From GCA-003244245 sp046262495 (GTDB lineage: Bacteria; Actinomycetota; Actinomycetes; Mycobacteriales; Pseudonocardiaceae): a DNA stretch of 14,081 bases. The DNA is taken from positions 1 through 14,081 of the forward strand of contig JBHEMR010000095.1 in NCBI GenBank assembly GCA_046262495.1, read 5' to 3'. Shown in pieces: positions 1 through 5,096 of the stretch. How positions within the stretch are numbered: position 1 is the first letter of the stretch; each line of letters starts with the position of its first letter. A program made the translations under genes and the position numbers. Under the pieces are notes generated by a model, which saw nothing but the letters and a program-made list of their open reading frames with translations, was not told the DNA's origin and did not search any database.

Positions 1-90
1 GGCAGCACCCGGCAGCAAAACCATCGCGGCTGCCGTGCCGGCGGCCATGAGAGCCAGGCGGCGGTGCCTCCTGGGTGTGCGTGACGTCAT
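1..90 (-). CDS. N-terminus of an exported protein (partial)
   Basis: Reading down from an ATG at 90-88, 30 codons run to the window edge without a stop. The peptide begins MTSRTPRRHRRL, a basic stretch with two RR pairs, followed by an Ala/Leu/Val-rich segment (residues 12-28) ending LLPGAA. That is the layout of a signal peptide. The arginine pairs would allow Tat export, but no clear S/T-R-R-x-F-L-K motif is present, so Sec is equally possible. A GGAGGA ribosome-binding site lies at 101-106, about ten bases before the start, which supports translation. The mature protein is outside the window, so its function is unknown. It diverges from the lipoprotein gene at 502. Confidence 0.6.
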   Translation of the reverse strand, partial: MTSRTPRRHRRLALMAAGTAAAMVLLPGAA

Positions 91-501
91 GTTCCGGTGT
101 TCCTCCTCGTTCGAGATCTCTCCGCGAGAGGGCGGTACGGCTTCCCCCTCGGCGGCCGTGGATCCCTCGTACCTGCAATAGACGCCCGACTCCACCGTGT
201 GGTGGCCGATCTCCGGGCATCCAGATACCGGCTCAACGACGTGGGAGGTGACGCAGATACGACCGGTACCCCGACTACTCCCCGAACGGTGGGTACCCGT
301 CGACCGGAACTACCGTTAGTCGCACGCAGCGTAGATATTGGCAGCGCTGCGACTGGCCAGATGCCTCAAATAGGACAAACAAAGCCAGTAACTGTTGCAC
401 TCAGTGACTAGCGGGTCAGGCATCGATCGACGATCTCCGGGAAAGCTGGCCATAGCCCGCGCTGAGCGCACCTACTCAGCCGTGATTAACTGCGCGGCGA
501 C
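91..501. other. 411-base intergenic region between divergent genes
   Basis: No convincing gene is seen. Open frames here lack coding-like composition and recognisable protein features. The stretch must hold the start signals for the minus-strand gene at 90 and possibly for the lipoprotein gene at 502, but no promoter hexamer pair stands out. Small symmetric elements are a GGTACCC/GGGTACC inverted pair (265-271 and 291-297), the 10-base palindrome GCAGCGCTGC at 341-350, and the 6-base inverted repeat at 461-480 listed separately. No tRNA was recognised. Confidence 0.5.
461..480. promoter_or_regulatory. Small inverted repeat upstream of the lipoprotein gene
   Basis: GCTGAG (461-466) and CTCAGC (475-480) are perfect inverted arms around an 8-base loop, ending 21 bases before the ATG at 502. 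It could be an operator half-site pair or a weak RNA stem in the leader. Six-base arms can occur by chance, so this is a low-confidence call. Confidence 0.2.
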
Positions 502-1071
502 ATGTCACCGTCGCGCCGCTGCAGGCCGGTCATCGGCATCCTCGCGGCTGGGCTGCTCTCCTTCGTGACCGTCGCCTGTGGCGGGCGGTCCGCCACTCCT
601 ACCCCGATCGAGCATGCCGGGCCAGCAGCCCCGGCACCCCCCGCAGCGATCCAGCCGGTTGCGCCGCCCGCGCCGGTCGCCGATGGGCTGTGCCGCTACC
701 TGCCGGCGGCGGCAGTACAGGCCGCCAACGGGGAGCGAGTCGTCGCGGTGCGGATCTCCGCCACCGGCCCGACCCAGCCGCAGCCAGCCTGTTTCTTCCT
801 CGCTGCCAACGGCACCGTGCAACTACGGACCTGGATCGTGGTGGCCACGCCGCAGGTGGCGAGAGCAACCGTCGACGCTGCTGCCCCGATGGCCAGCTCC
901 GATCTGGCCGCGCTTCCCGGCGGCTGGTCGGGCGGCTCACAGCCGACCACCGACGGAGCGGTGTTTGCGGTCAGCCGCCAGGGCGCCGCCGTGGTGATCA
1001 CGACCAATCAGCGGCAAACGATCGGCGCCCGCCGGATCGCAGAGCAGGTGATCGCCGCTCTGGGTCTTTGA
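502..1071 (+). CDS. Putative lipoprotein, DUF2020-like
   Basis: A 189-residue protein with a lipoprotein signal peptide: basic start (MSPSRRCRP), hydrophobic residues 10-25 and a TVAC lipobox that places the lipidated cysteine at 26. A Pro/Ala-rich linker (about 32-60) leads to a globular domain from 61. That domain begins DGLCRYLP, contains PACFFLAANG near 96-104 and later GWSGGS and AAVVITTNQ. The paired cysteines C64 and C97 could form an extracellular disulfide. This pattern agrees with what I recall of the actinobacterial DUF2020 family, whose role is unknown. No Shine-Dalgarno sequence is evident before the ATG, so the start is less secure than the frame. It faces away from the gene at 90 and is followed by a hairpin at 1071-1093. 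Confidence 0.8.
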   Translation: MSPSRRCRPVIGILAAGLLSFVTVACGGRSATPTPIEHAGPAAPAPPAAIQPVAPPAPVADGLCRYLPAAAVQAANGERVVAVRISATGPTQPQPACFFLAANGTVQLRTWIVVATPQVARATVDAAAPMASSDLAALPGGWSGGSQPTTDGAVFAVSRQGAAVVITTNQRQTIGARRIAEQVIAALGL

Positions 1072-1093
1072 CCTGGGTCTATAAGACCCTGGT
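1071..1093 (+). terminator. Possible terminator after the lipoprotein gene
   Basis: Directly at the lipoprotein stop codon, ACC-t-GGGTCT (1071-1080) pairs with AGACCC-t-GGT (1084-1093) around a 3-base loop. This gives nine base pairs with one T/T mismatch. There is no run of T residues after it, only TATCAAG, so intrinsic termination would be weak or of the U-tract-free kind often proposed for actinobacteria. The word TGGGTCT also occurs at 1061-1067, which offers an alternative pairing. Confidence 0.4.
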
Positions 1094-1121
1094 TATCAAG
1101 ACCTGGTACCGCGCTGTTCGC

Positions 1122-1358
1122 TCAGTCAGTGCCGGCCGGGGGGCGGTGCGCGCGGGCGATGCCGTTGCCGGTCGGAGAGCGCCCGGTGGCAACCTGGTCG
1201 CGGTACTGCACGGTCCACCGCTCGACCGGCCGGATCGCCAACCCTCGGGCTCGGGCCGCGGCAGCCGCCGGGCGCGCAGCACCACGGCGGCGGCTCCCGC
1301 GACTGGCGAGTAACAGCGAAACCACCCACGGCCAGCGGCGGGTCTTCACCTCGTTCAC
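1122..1358 (-). CDS. Hypothetical small basic protein (doubtful)
   Basis: A 78-codon frame starts at a GTG (1358-1356) and ends at TGA (1124-1122). GAAGGG and AAGGA lie just upstream as possible ribosome-binding sequence. By hand count only 12 of 78 codons end in A or T, and the G+C order of codon positions (third above first above second) is what real genes here show. The peptide is Arg/Ala-rich, with a short hydrophobic patch (WPWVVSLLLA, residues 8-17) too short for a confident membrane helix. I recognise no family. Its place and orientation, divergent from ppiA, match cwsA of M. tuberculosis, but I see no CwsA similarity. If it is not a gene, the stretch 1094-1479 is an empty leader region for ppiA. 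Confidence 0.35.
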   Translation of the reverse strand: MNEVKTRRWPWVVSLLLASRGSRRRGAARPAAAAARARGLAIRPVERWTVQYRDQVATGRSPTGNGIARAHRPPAGTD

Positions 1359-1479
1359 GTCCTTAGCCCTTCGCTATCCTCGCCGTCGCCGCCTGGCTGC
1401 TCGGTAACGTCGATCTCAGGTAGGTATGCCCATCGTGCCGCGCCCGCAACCGAACCGGCGGGCTGGCAGGATGGGTCTG

Positions 1480-2019
1480 GTGACTGAACGCACGACAGAC
1501 CAGACGCAGGCCGTCCTGCACACCAGCGAGGGTGACATCCGCATCACCCTCTTCCCAACCCATGCCCCGAAGACGGTGTCGAACTTCGTTGGCCTCGCCG
1601 AGGGCAGCACGGACTATTCCCAGAACAACGCCAAGGGTGAGCCGTCTGGGCCGTTCTATGACGGCTCCGTGTTCCACCGGGTGATCAAGGGCTTCATGAT
1701 CCAGGGTGGTGACCCCACCGGGACCGGACGGGGTGGCCCCGGCTACCGATTCGGCGACGAGCCGCATCCGGATCTGCAGTTCAACCGCCCCTACCTGCTG
1801 GCGATGGCAAACGCAGGACCGAACACCAACGGCTCGCAGTTCTTCATCACCGTCGGTACCCCGGCGCACCTCAATCGCAAGCACACCATCTTCGGCGAGG
1901 TGGCCGACCAGGAATCCCGCAGCGTGGTGGACAAGATCGCTACCACGCCGACCCGCGGGGACCGTCCAGACAAGAACATCGTGATCGAACGGGTGACGGT
2001 CGAGCCGGCCGGAGCATGA
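1480..2019 (+). CDS. ppiA: Cyclophilin-type peptidyl-prolyl cis-trans isomerase
   Basis: A 179-residue single-domain cyclophilin, close to the length of mycobacterial PpiA. It catalyses cis-trans isomerisation of X-Pro bonds and has no signal peptide, so it should be cytoplasmic. Active-site landmarks are all present: FHRVI with R67, GFMIQGGD with F72, M73 and Q75, the NAGPNTNGSQFFI segment (111-123) and RKHTIFGEV with H135. A GTG start at 1480 is preferred because the family fold begins soon after it and AGGA lies about eight bases upstream. An in-frame ATG at 1471 is an alternative adding three residues. The stop overlaps the rhomboid start as ATGA, so the two genes are probably translated together. 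The family and gene order make this assignment firm. Confidence 0.95.
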   Translation: MTERTTDQTQAVLHTSEGDIRITLFPTHAPKTVSNFVGLAEGSTDYSQNNAKGEPSGPFYDGSVFHRVIKGFMIQGGDPTGTGRGGPGYRFGDEPHPDLQFNRPYLLAMANAGPNTNGSQFFITVGTPAHLNRKHTIFGEVADQESRSVVDKIATTPTRGDRPDKNIVIERVTVEPAGA

Positions 2020-2765
2020 CGGCGATGGCCGGTCCAGTGTGTGTCCGGCATCCGGGCCGCGAGACTGGGGTGCGCTGCACTCGCTGTGACCGGCCCGCTT
2101 GCCCCGCCTGCCTGCGCGAAGCGTCGATCGGCTACCACTGCGTGGACTGCGTCGCCGAGGACGCTCGATCGCGGCCGCGCACCAGCACCTGGGCGGCACC
2201 GACTGGTTCCTCCCCGGTGATTCCGGTTCTCATCGCGATCAACGTCGCGGTCTTCGCGTTCACCGTGGTGCAGGCCGGCAGCCTGTCCAGCAACGCCGAC
2301 GCGCCGCTGTTCGCACAGTGGGCGCTGCAGCCCGCGGCGGTCGCGCAAGGCGCCTGGTGGCAGCTGCTCACCTCAGGCTTCCTGCACATCGGGCCGCTGC
2401 ACCTCGCCTTCAACATGATCGCGCTGTGGGTGATCGGGCGGGACCTCGAGCGGGCGCTGGGCCAGGTCCGCTTCTTGGTGGTGTACCTGGTCTCGCTGCT
2501 CGGGGGTTCGCTGGTGGTCTACCTGTTCGCCAACCCAATGAGCAACACCGCGGGCGCGTCGGGTGCGGTGTTCGGGCTGATGGGCGGCCTCGCTGTGGTA
2601 CTCATGCGGCTACGGCTGTCCCCGCGCCCGGCGCTGACCATCATCGTGCTCAATGTGATCATCAGCTTTGCGGTGCCGAACATTTCCATCCTCGGCCACC
2701 TCGGCGGCCTGGCTTTTGGCGCGGCGCTGACGGCCGCGATGCTCTACGCCCCAAAGCGACGCTAA
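2016..2765 (+). CDS. Rhomboid family intramembrane serine protease
   Basis: A 249-residue membrane protein with a cysteine-rich cytoplasmic head. Residues 9-45 hold C9, H12, C21, C24, C29, C32, H41, C42 and C45, spaced like a B-box-type zinc-binding unit. Six or so membrane helices follow from about residue 67. Rhomboid catalytic features are intact: HxxxxHLxxNM (H124, H129, N133), the GASG motif with nucleophile S182, and GHLGG with catalytic H228. It should cleave membrane-protein substrates within or near the bilayer; the substrate is unknown. The ATG at 2016 overlaps the ppiA stop by four bases. GGAG lies only one base before it, so the in-frame ATG at 2025, ten bases from GGAG, may be the true start. 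It converges on crgA. Confidence 0.92.
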   Translation: MTAMAGPVCVRHPGRETGVRCTRCDRPACPACLREASIGYHCVDCVAEDARSRPRTSTWAAPTGSSPVIPVLIAINVAVFAFTVVQAGSLSSNADAPLFAQWALQPAAVAQGAWWQLLTSGFLHIGPLHLAFNMIALWVIGRDLERALGQVRFLVVYLVSLLGGSLVVYLFANPMSNTAGASGAVFGLMGGLAVVLMRLRLSPRPALTIIVLNVIISFAVPNISILGHLGGLAFGAALTAAMLYAPKRR

Positions 2766-2802
2766 AGACCGGCCGCCTCACAGGTGGTCGGTGGGGCGTC
2801 GC

Positions 2803-2855
2803 GAACTCGACGCTACGGACATTTCAGCGACGGAAACGTCCGTCCTGCCGAGTTC
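2803..2855. terminator. Nested hairpin between convergent genes
   Basis: Three sets of arms nest symmetrically. GAACTCG (2803-2809) pairs with CGAGTTC (2849-2855), ACGGAC (2815-2820) with GTCCGT (2838-2843), and TTTC (2822-2825) with GAAA (2833-2836). A 5-by-5 internal loop and one mismatch separate the arms, and a 7-base loop caps the structure. It lies 38 bases after the rhomboid stop and 65 before the crgA stop, so it would fold in transcripts of either strand and fits a bidirectional terminator. No U-tract flanks it. A DNA-level inverted repeat for a protein is the alternative. Confidence 0.5.
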
Positions 2856-2864
2856 ACGGCTAGC

Positions 2865-2896
2865 TTGTCCACAGGAGTTGTCCACAGTGTGGATGA
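2865..2896. promoter_or_regulatory. Cluster of three DnaA-box-like nonamers
   Basis: TTGTCCACA occurs twice on the plus strand (2865-2873 and 2878-2886), four bases apart. One base later, TGTGGATGA (2888-2896) reads on the minus strand as TCATCCACA, one base off the classic TTATCCACA. TTGTCCACA is a known preferred DnaA-box form in high-GC actinobacteria. The second and third boxes together make the palindrome TCCACA-g-TGTGGA (2881-2893). The cluster sits 25 bases from the crgA stop codon in a convergent gap. Three sites are far fewer than an origin needs, so titration, regulation or spread of DnaA is more likely than initiation. Confidence 0.6.
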
Positions 2897-2920
2897 ATTT
2901 CACCGATGTTATTCGCCTGG

Positions 2921-3187
2921 TCAGCGCCAGCGCATGGTCATCAGCAGGCCGGTGACCATCAACGTGAAGCCGATCAGGAAATTCCAGTTGCCGAGGCTGT
3001 TGAGCAGCGGGATCTTGTCGATAGCCAGATAGTTGACCACTAGCCACAGCAGGCCCAGCAGCATCAATCCCAGCATCACGGCGACGTAGAACGGATGCGA
3101 GGGACCCGCGACGGGGACCTTCACCGCGCCGAGCGCCTCGGCCGGCGGGGTGTAGACCGACTTCTTGCGGACCTTGGACTTCGGCAT
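2921..3187 (-). CDS. crgA: Cell division protein CrgA
   Basis: An 88-residue protein with the full CrgA layout. It has a basic N-terminus starting MPKSKVRKK, a YTPP motif (12-15) and two membrane helices (about 33-55 and 66-85) linked by a short loop containing a NSLGNWN segment. It ends in MRWR. CrgA is an actinobacterial septation protein; in mycobacteria it contacts FtsZ, FtsQ and the division PBP, and in Streptomyces it inhibits premature septation. The start at 3187 is chosen because GAGGA lies seven bases upstream. An in-frame ATG two codons earlier (3193) sits too close to that site. It diverges from the sortase gene across 226 bases, so their promoters may share control elements, including the 25-base repeats at 3301-3370. 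Confidence 0.95.
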   Translation of the reverse strand: MPKSKVRKKSVYTPPAEALGAVKVPVAGPSHPFYVAVMLGLMLLGLLWLVVNYLAIDKIPLLNSLGNWNFLIGFTLMVTGLLMTMRWR

Positions 3188-3300
3188 GGTCATTCCTCGT
3201 TCGACGTCGGCTCGTTCGGCCTTGCGGGGGTGTGCGGCGGCCTCACCATCCATAGCGGGGCGCTCCGCGCACAGGTTACGGCACCCACTACCGTCTCCGT

Positions 3301-3370
3301 GCTGGCGTCGGTGCTGCCGTCTGATGTTGACGTCGGTGCTGGCTTGAAGTGTTGACGTCGGTGCCGGCTT
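3301..3370. repeat. 25-base imperfect tandem repeat, three copies
   Basis: The core CGTCGGTGC recurs at 3306, 3331 and 3356 with an exact 25-base period. Copies two and three (from 3326 and 3351) share 19 of their first 20 bases, each starting GTTGACGTCGGTGC; copy one (from 3301) is more diverged. Each of the last two copies contains TTGACG (3327-3332 and 3352-3357), which resembles a -35 element, but no good -10 follows at 17-18 bases. It lies in the crgA/sortase divergent gap, 43 bases before the sortase start. Repeated regulator sites or simple local duplication could both explain it. Confidence 0.6.
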
Positions 3371-3413
3371 TCCGGCGAGCGAGGACGACGCCGCTGTCCT
3401 GCGAGGAGGTTTC

Positions 3414-4226
3414 GTGAGCCATGTGCTGTCCCCGGTCCGGGGTTCGCCGCCACCACACCGACGCGGAGACCCCGTGCGGACGAGCGTCCGCACGCTGGGT
3501 GAGCTGCTCTTGACAGCAGGGCTGGTGGTGCTGCTGTTCGTCTTTTACGAGGCCTACGTCACCGACTGGGCTTCAGCTCAGAAGCAGCGCCAGGCCACCG
3601 CCAAGCTGGATGACACTTGGCGAAACGGTCGGGGCTTGGTCGACCGGCCGGTCAAGGGCGCGGGTATCGCCAAGATGTACGTCCCCGCGTTCGGTCCCGA
3701 CTTCGTGTTCACCGTGTTGGAGGGCACCGACCAGGATGTTCTAACGGTCGGACCGGGGCACTATCAGGGCACTGCGTCGCCTGGCCAGCTAGGCAATTTC
3801 GGGGTGGCCGGGCACCGGGTCGGCAAGGGCTCTCCGTTCAACTCCTTGGACCTGCTGTCTTCCTGCGACGCCATCGTGATCGAGACTGCGGACCACTGGT
3901 ACGTCTACCGGGTGCTGCCACTGCAAGGCGAGTCCGACGGCTGGGCTGCCGGAAAGGGGACGCAGCCGCGGTGCCGAGGTGTGGGACCGCTGCCTGGTCG
4001 CTACGCGAACGTGGTGGGCAAGACGATCGTGCTGCCCAACCAGGTCAACGTGATCGCTCCGGTTCCTGGCCAGCCAGGTCGGGTTCCGGCTAACCGGCTG
4101 ATCACGCTGACCACCTGCAACCCGCAGTTCTCCGCTCGGGAGCGGCTCATCGTCCACGGAGTGTTGGTCACTTCGTATCGCAAGACCGACGGTCAACGGC
4201 CGGTCGAGCTGACCGCCGGCGCCTGA
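3414..4226 (+). CDS. Class E sortase
   Basis: A 270-residue membrane-anchored transpeptidase. The N-terminus is short and basic, with one helix at about 30-50, and the sortase barrel follows outside the cell. Catalytic residues are visible: H134 in VAGHRVGKGSPF, C235 in TLTTC, and arginines R242 and R244 in SARERLIVHG, of which R244 is better placed. Class E sortases of high-GC actinobacteria join LAXTG-type substrates to the wall, sometimes building pili. No such substrate is encoded in this window. The GTG at 3414 follows a strong GAGGAGG (3403-3409). To my knowledge the Streptomyces coelicolor SrtE genes occupy the same neighbourhood, whereas M. tuberculosis has a DUF881 gene here. The stop codon overlaps the ribosome-binding site of the next small gene, so the pair is probably one operon. 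Confidence 0.92.
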   Translation: MSHVLSPVRGSPPPHRRGDPVRTSVRTLGELLLTAGLVVLLFVFYEAYVTDWASAQKQRQATAKLDDTWRNGRGLVDRPVKGAGIAKMYVPAFGPDFVFTVLEGTDQDVLTVGPGHYQGTASPGQLGNFGVAGHRVGKGSPFNSLDLLSSCDAIVIETADHWYVYRVLPLQGESDGWAAGKGTQPRCRGVGPLPGRYANVVGKTIVLPNQVNVIAPVPGQPGRVPANRLITLTTCNPQFSARERLIVHGVLVTSYRKTDGQRPVELTAGA

Positions 4227-4234
4227 GGAGGCTC

Positions 4235-4390
4235 ATGTACAGCTGGATTTGGCGGCACCTGCCTGGCTCGCGCGCGGTGAAGCTGTTGGAAACCTTGTTG
4301 CTCGTCGCAGCGGTGCTGACCCTGTTGATGCTGGTGGTATTCCCCTGGGTGGAGCCTCGGCTGCCGTTCAACGAGGTCACTGCGGGGTGA
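4235..4390 (+). CDS. Small one-helix membrane protein
   Basis: A 51-residue frame begins MYSWIWRHLPG and has one hydrophobic helix at about 17-36 (LLETLLLVAAVL then LMLVVF). It ends with a PWVEP-RLPFNEVT segment. AGGAGG at 4226-4231 overlaps the sortase stop and sits just before the ATG. Small proteins with this MY-W-W start and a LPFN-VT ending occur, as I recall, between the sortase and pabA genes of many actinobacteria, so it is conserved rather than random. Function is unknown. Constant linkage suggests a partner or assembly factor for the sortase or for nearby division proteins, which is inference. Its stop codon lies inside the stem of the hairpin at 4387-4418. Confidence 0.8.
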   Translation: MYSWIWRHLPGSRAVKLLETLLLVAAVLTLLMLVVFPWVEPRLPFNEVTAG

Positions 4391-4418
4391 GTGGCGCCGC
4401 TGGCGTGGCGCCACTCAC
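4387..4418 (+). terminator. 12-bp perfect stem-loop at the small-protein stop
   Basis: GTGAGTGGCGCC (4387-4398) pairs perfectly with GGCGCCACTCAC (4407-4418) around an 8-base loop. The stop codon of the 51-residue gene (4388-4390) is part of the 5' arm. No T-run follows; the next bases are GAA and then a second inverted repeat. It may terminate sortase-operon transcripts without a U-tract, or act as the first of two stems in the pabA leader. Confidence 0.6.
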
Positions 4419-4421
4419 GAA

Positions 4422-4450
4422 CATGCCAGGCAGCTACGCTCCCTGGCATG
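4422..4450 (+). promoter_or_regulatory. Inverted repeat embedding the pabA start codon
   Basis: CATGCCAGG (4422-4430) and CCTGGCATG (4442-4450) are perfect 9-base inverted arms around an 11-base loop. The last three bases of the second arm are the pabA ATG. In RNA this stem would bury the start codon; as DNA it has the symmetry of an operator for a dimeric repressor. No Shine-Dalgarno sequence precedes the ATG, which makes control at this point plausible. Confidence 0.55.
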
Positions 4451-5092
4451 CAGGTTCTCGTGATCGACAACTACGACAGCTTCGTTTACAACCTTGTGCA
4501 GTACCTGGCGCAGCTGGGCTGCCAGTGCATGGTGCGGCGCAACGACGCGGTCGAGCCAGGAGACGTCGCCGCCGCGGACGCCGTGCTGATCAGCCCTGGC
4601 CCAGGTACGCCGGAGCGAGCTGGCGCGAGCATGGAAATCATCCGAGACTGTGCCTTGCAGCGCCGCCCGTTACTCGGCGTCTGCCTTGGGCACCAGGCAA
4701 TCGGGGCCGTCTGGGGCGCTACCGTGGCGCGAGCCCCGGAGCTGCTGCACGGCAAGACCTCGCAGGTGTACCACGACGGCGTTGCGGTGCTCGCTGGGTT
4801 GCCGCAGCCGTTCACCGCCACCCGATATCACTCACTGACCGTGCTCCCCGAGACCATCCCGGATGAGCTAGAGGTCACCGGCCGCACCGAGTCGGGGATC
4901 GTGATGGCGCTGCGCCATCGGGAGCTTCCGGTGCACGGCGTGCAGTTCCACCCGGAGTCGGTGCTCACCGACTCCGGGCACCGGTTGCTGGCGAACTGGC
5001 TGCGTATCGCGGGAGCCGAGGTAGACGAGGCGCGGGTGGTCGAGCTCGAGAATCAGATGCGCAAGCTCGCCTCGGCCGCCGCGGTGCGCTGA
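4448..5092 (+). CDS. pabA: Aminodeoxychorismate/anthranilate synthase glutaminase subunit
   Basis: A 214-residue class I glutamine amidotransferase. It releases ammonia from glutamine for the chorismate-using partner, giving aminodeoxychorismate (folate) or anthranilate (tryptophan). Landmarks are the start MQVLVIDNYDSF, the GPGTP oxyanion segment (51-55), the nucleophile C79 in GVCLGHQ, an HGKTS segment (101-105), and H168 and E170 in QFHPES. The orthologue in this gene order is called trpG in M. tuberculosis and pabA elsewhere; sequence alone cannot separate the two roles, and it may serve both. The ATG at 4448 matches the family start. An upstream in-frame GTG at 4391 would add 19 residues encoded by the hairpins and is unlikely. 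It converges on pknB, with only four bases between stop codons. Confidence 0.93.
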   Translation: MQVLVIDNYDSFVYNLVQYLAQLGCQCMVRRNDAVEPGDVAAADAVLISPGPGTPERAGASMEIIRDCALQRRPLLGVCLGHQAIGAVWGATVARAPELLHGKTSQVYHDGVAVLAGLPQPFTATRYHSLTVLPETIPDELEVTGRTESGIVMALRHRELPVHGVQFHPESVLTDSGHRLLANWLRIAGAEVDEARVVELENQMRKLASAAAVR

Positions 5093-5096
5093 CGGG

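Noticed and set aside
97..411. A 104-codon plus-strand frame in the first intergenic gap
   Set aside because: It starts over the ribosome-binding region of the divergent gene, lacks its own site, and its peptide has no hydrophobic pattern, domain or coding-like bias.
690..1313. A 207-codon plus-strand frame overlapping the lipoprotein gene in another frame
   Set aside because: The lipoprotein frame has a signal peptide, lipobox and family pattern. The alternative is Arg/Gly-rich and runs through the hairpin region.
1363..2199. A 278-codon minus-strand frame opposite ppiA
   Set aside because: It is a shadow of the cyclophilin gene, which is unmistakable on the plus strand.
4391..4447. Upstream GTG start for pabA, directly after the small-protein stop (TGAGTG)
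   Set aside because: The extra 19 residues would be encoded by the two hairpins and have no counterpart in the family, which begins at MQVLVIDNYDSF.
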